A stretch of 64,000 nt of DNA from Sphingomonadaceae bacterium OTU29LAMAA1. GTDB taxonomy: Bacteria; Pseudomonadota; Alphaproteobacteria; Sphingomonadales; Sphingomonadaceae. The position numbers were made by a program, and so were the translations under genes. Position 1 is the stretch's first letter. Every line of letters starts with the position of its first letter. The notes under the pieces are model-generated. The model was not told the DNA's origin. It ran no database searches and saw only the letters and a program-made list of their open reading frames with translations. Shown here piece by piece: positions 61,385-64,000 of this stretch. The stretch lies in contig CP099617.1 in the NCBI GenBank assembly GCA_024072375.1, positions 1,468,001 to 1,532,000 on the forward strand, given 5' to 3'.

Positions 61385-62091
61385 TCCCGACGATCACCGC
61401 GTTCGACTGGGTGCCCGGCTTCGCCCGCGGGCAGGTGCGGGACCTGCGTGTTCGCTGGGCACTGGAGGAAGTCGGCCAGTCGTACGACGTCCGCTACCTA
61501 CCGCAAGGCGGTCAGAAGCAGGCCGATCACCGCAGCAGGCAACCGTTCGGACAGGTGCCGACCTACGAACAGGGCGACCTGACGCTGTTCGAATCGGGTG
61601 CGATCGTGCTGCACATCGCGGAGACGCACAGCGGCGACCTGTTGCCCGCCGATCCGGCCGCCCGCGCCCGCGCGATCGAATGGATGTTCGCCGCGCTCAA
61701 CTCGGTCGAGCCGACGATGATGGACCATGCGACCTGCACCCTGTTCGAACGCGGCGAGCCATGGTCGGCGCAGCGCCTGCCCTCCGTCCTGCGGCGGATC
61801 GACGACCGGCTCCGCGACCTGTCGCAGCGGATGGGCGAGCGGACGTGGCTGGACGGCGATGCCTTTACCGCGGGCGACCTGCTGATGATCAGCGTGCTGC
61901 GCATCGTCGCGGACGATGGCCTGCTCGATCCTCACCCCAACCTGTCCGCCTATGTCGCGCGCGGCGAGGCGCGGCCCGCCTTTCGCCGCGCGCTGGATGC
62001 GCAACTGGCGGGCTTCACCGGCACTGCGCCGCCGGGAATCGCCGCGTGGCTGAAGGCGCAGGGACTGGACACGAAGGAGGACGTTCGATGA
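61381..62091 (+). CDS. Glutathione S-transferase family protein
   Basis: Cytosolic GST of 236 residues: an N-terminal thioredoxin-like domain with WALEEVGQSYDVRYLPQ, GQVPTYEQGDLTLFESGAIV (cis-Pro and the glutathione gamma-Glu site ESGAI), and an all-helical C-terminal domain (about 95-220) with TWLDGDAFTAGDLLMISVLR. Substrate unknown. ATGA overlaps at both ends show tight coupling. Confidence 0.88.
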   Translation: MIPTITAFDWVPGFARGQVRDLRVRWALEEVGQSYDVRYLPQGGQKQADHRSRQPFGQVPTYEQGDLTLFESGAIVLHIAETHSGDLLPADPAARARAIEWMFAALNSVEPTMMDHATCTLFERGEPWSAQRLPSVLRRIDDRLRDLSQRMGERTWLDGDAFTAGDLLMISVLRIVADDGLLDPHPNLSAYVARGEARPAFRRALDAQLAGFTGTAPPGIAAWLKAQGLDTKEDVR

Positions 62092-62804
62092 CCTATGTGG
62101 ATGGCTTCGTCGTCGCGGTGCCGACCGACAAGCGGGACGCCTATCGCGAGCATGCCGCCAAAGGCTGGGCGATGCTGAACGCGGCCGGCGCCACCCGCAA
62201 TTGCGAATGCTGGGGCGACGATGTGCCGCACGGGACGCTGACCGACTTCCATCGTGCGGTGCAGGCCACGGCGGACGAGACGGTGGTCTTTAGCTGGATC
62301 GAATATCCGGACAAGGCGACGCGCAACGCGGTCGCGGCGCGGATCATGGCCGATCCGAAGATGGAGGAACTCGCCGCGACGATGCCGTTCGACGGCAGGC
62401 GGATGATCTATGGCGGCTTCGATATGCTGGTCGAGACCGGCGCGCCCTCCCCGGACGACGGCTATGTCGACGGCTTCCTGATGGTGGTGAAGGACCGCGC
62501 GGCCTATGTCGCGATGGCCGAACGCGCGGAGATCGTGTTCCGCGACCATGGCGCGACCCGCGTCATCGAGGCCTGGGGCGACGATGTCCCCGCGGGCAAG
62601 GTGACCGGCTTCCCACAGGCGGTGCAGTTGCAGGACGGCGAAACGGTCGTCTTCTCCTGGGTCGAATGGCCGTCGAAGGCGGTGCGCGACACCGGCATGG
62701 CGGCGACGATGGCGGACGAGCGCATGCAGACCGCGCCGGAGGACATGCCCTTCGACGGCAAGCGCATGGTCTATGGCGGTTTCGCCAAGCTGTTCCAATC
62801 CTGA
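62088..62804 (+). CDS. Tandem DUF1428 protein
   Basis: Protein of 238 residues made of two DUF1428 units (about 1-118 and 124-238) joined by a short linker (TGAPSPDDG). Matching landmarks: YVDGFVVAVP and YVDGFLMVVK; WGDDVPHGTLTDF and WGDDVPAGKVTGF; VVFSWIEYPDKATRN and VVFSWVEWPSKAVRD; MPFDGRRMIYGGF and MPFDGKRMVYGGF. Usual members are a single ~117-residue unit of the dimeric alpha/beta-barrel fold, so this is an internal duplication that fuses a dimer into one chain. Function unknown. Confidence 0.88.
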   Translation: MTYVDGFVVAVPTDKRDAYREHAAKGWAMLNAAGATRNCECWGDDVPHGTLTDFHRAVQATADETVVFSWIEYPDKATRNAVAARIMADPKMEELAATMPFDGRRMIYGGFDMLVETGAPSPDDGYVDGFLMVVKDRAAYVAMAERAEIVFRDHGATRVIEAWGDDVPAGKVTGFPQAVQLQDGETVVFSWVEWPSKAVRDTGMAATMADERMQTAPEDMPFDGKRMVYGGFAKLFQS

Positions 62805-62818
62805 CGGGAGCGACGACG

Positions 62819-63610
62819 ATGACCCTGACCGATGGCCATCCGATCTGGTTCGAACTGAGCACGCCCGATCACGCCGCCGCCGTGACCTTTTATCAGGCGC
62901 TGTTCGCGTGGACGACGCGGGCGTCGCCGGTCGCCGAGCATGGCGGCTACGTCATCGCGTCCGCGCCCGACGGGGACGGGATCGCCGGACTGATGACGCC
63001 GCCGCCGGGTGCGCCGCCGGGCGGGGGCTGGTCGATCTATTTCCTGAGCCACGATATCGCCGCGACGCTGACCAAGGTCGGCGAACTGGGCGGCAGCGTC
63101 GCCTTCGGCCCGATGGACATCCCCCATGTCGGCCGGTTCGCGGTGGTGCTCGATCCGCAGGGCGTCGCGTTCTCGGTAATGCAGCCGTTCGCCGAGGATG
63201 CCGCCCGCCCGTTCAAACAGGCACCCGATGCGCAGGGCCATGCGGTGTGGATCGAGCTTGCGACCCCCGATCCCGACGCCGCCTTCGCCTTCTACGGCGG
63301 CCTGTTCGGCTGGACGAGGGAAGGCGCGATGCCGATGGGCGAGATGGGCGAATACGCGTTCCTCGGCGCGGGTGAGGCTCGGCCCGGCGCGGTGATGTCG
63401 AGCACCCTCACCCGCGCACCGCAGCAATGGAACAGCTATTTCCTCGTCGTCGACATCGACGCCGCGGTCGCGACGGCGGAGGCCGGTGGCGGCAAGCTGA
63501 TCCAGGGTCCCGACCCGATCCCCGGCGGCGACTATTCGGCCAACATCGTCGATCCGTACGGGCATCAGGTCGGCATCGTCGGACCGCGCAAGGGAGGAGA
63601 CGCCGCATGA
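62819..63610 (+). CDS. Two-domain VOC protein
   Basis: Protein of 263 residues with two glyoxalase-type units. The first starts GHPIWFELSTPDHAAAVTFY and ends LDPQGVAFSVMQP; the second starts GHAVWIELATPDPDAAFAFY and ends VDPYGHQVGIVGP. It resembles the 27-kDa two-domain hydroxylase-type VOC family of actinobacteria and proteobacteria. GGGAG precedes the start. Stop overlaps the SRPBCC start (ATGA). Confidence 0.87.
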   Translation: MTLTDGHPIWFELSTPDHAAAVTFYQALFAWTTRASPVAEHGGYVIASAPDGDGIAGLMTPPPGAPPGGGWSIYFLSHDIAATLTKVGELGGSVAFGPMDIPHVGRFAVVLDPQGVAFSVMQPFAEDAARPFKQAPDAQGHAVWIELATPDPDAAFAFYGGLFGWTREGAMPMGEMGEYAFLGAGEARPGAVMSSTLTRAPQQWNSYFLVVDIDAAVATAEAGGGKLIQGPDPIPGGDYSANIVDPYGHQVGIVGPRKGGDAA

Positions 63611-64000
63611 ATTACGAATTGTCGATCACCCGCCTGATCGATGCACCGGTCGATGCGGTCTGGCGCGCATGGACCGAGGACACGGGCGCGTGGTTCTGTC
63701 CGAAGCCGTGGATTGCCGAGTTCGTGACGCAGGACCTCGTCACCGGCGGCGCATCGGTGATCGTGATGCGTGGGCCGAACGGCGAGGAGAACCGGCTGGA
63801 GGGCGTGTACCTAGAGGTCGTACCCGGCGCCCGCATCGTCTCGACAGACGCATTCACCGCCGGCTGGCACCCGGCAGGCCCGTTCATGGTCCGCATCGAC
63901 ACGTTCGCGGACGAAGGCGGCAAGACCCGCTACACCGCGACGGCGCGGCACTGGACCGCCGAGGCGCGGGACAGCCATGCAGCGATGGGGTTCGAGGCCG
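63607..64000 (+). CDS. SRPBCC (AHSA1-like) protein, N-terminal part
   Basis: The first 131 codons of a START/Bet v1-like protein, cut by the right edge. The opening ITRLIDAPVDAVWRAWTED is the standard activator-of-Hsp90-like (AHSA1) motif, and EEARWF-type positions are represented by TGAWFCPKPW. TYTATARHW-like strand (KTRYTATARHWTAEARDSH) follows. Such proteins commonly accompany HxlR/ArsR regulators and VOC proteins. ATG overlaps the upstream stop. Confidence 0.85.
   Translation, partial: MNYELSITRLIDAPVDAVWRAWTEDTGAWFCPKPWIAEFVTQDLVTGGASVIVMRGPNGEENRLEGVYLEVVPGARIVSTDAFTAGWHPAGPFMVRIDTFADEGGKTRYTATARHWTAEARDSHAAMGFEA

Overview
The window is high-GC DNA from an alphaproteobacterium, almost certainly a sphingomonad (Sphingomonas or a close relative). 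The evidence is gene content and order: mraZ-rsmH-ftsL-ftsI, an aat/DUF2155/NDUFA12 block, a RegB/RegA-type redox two-component pair, a 180-kDa-class NAD glutamate dehydrogenase, cobS/cobT, a Fiu-like TonB receptor with a PiuC-type hydroxylase, and a perfect alphaproteobacterial LexA box (GTTC-N7-GTTC). Names rest on recognised motifs and family knowledge; no database search was run.

Layout. 1-2685: start of the division and cell-wall cluster, read leftward, ftsI running off the edge. 2998-12622: housekeeping (cysteine synthase, an SOS-type Y-family polymerase, orphan ParA, Aat overlapping a DUF2155 gene antisense, a complex I accessory subunit, receiver and Crp/Fnr regulators, DUF192, a double cold-shock protein, RecX). 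12721-18638: a fatty acyl-AMP ligase, a membrane GGDEF/EAL protein, and an unrecognised lipoprotein with a small partner. 18843-22215: E2 and E3 of a 2-oxoacid dehydrogenase complex with a hotdog thioesterase between them. 22326-31005: stress protein, M28 and M15 peptidases, an RcnB-like cell-surface protein, fRMsr, ArfB, RluA, TrmB, an FNT channel, a PAP2 phosphatase and a PilZ protein. 31100-36711: metK and lnt with a perfect palindrome between them, then a polyhydroxyalkanoate-associated protein and the redox two-component pair. 36833-39208: WrbA/LysR divergent pair and an SDR.

39209-43293 is the accessory region. Two toxin-like genes share a conserved ~41-residue N-terminal module and a 33-bp upstream block but carry unrelated C-terminal domains. 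Each has its own immunity-like gene starting in a 4-bp ATGA overlap. Downstream of the first pair lies a decayed second copy of its toxin C-terminus and immunity gene, still in the ATGA arrangement. The second toxin gene is broken at a run of four G. The region abuts a tRNA-Thr(CGU) gene. I read it as a polymorphic toxin-immunity island; the upstream block contains a near-LexA box. This is the best candidate for a little-described system.

43457-64000: a PAS protein, a membrane protein, glutamate dehydrogenase behind a perfect inverted repeat, a Fur-boxed iron-uptake operon, and a cobT/cobS operon with a Tlde1-like (L,D-transpeptidase-fold) gene and a two-TM membrane gene nested inside it. The window ends in a tightly coupled HxlR-flanked operon (VOC, GST, tandem DUF1428, tandem VOC, SRPBCC) that runs off the right edge. 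No transposase, integrase, CRISPR array or rRNA was seen.
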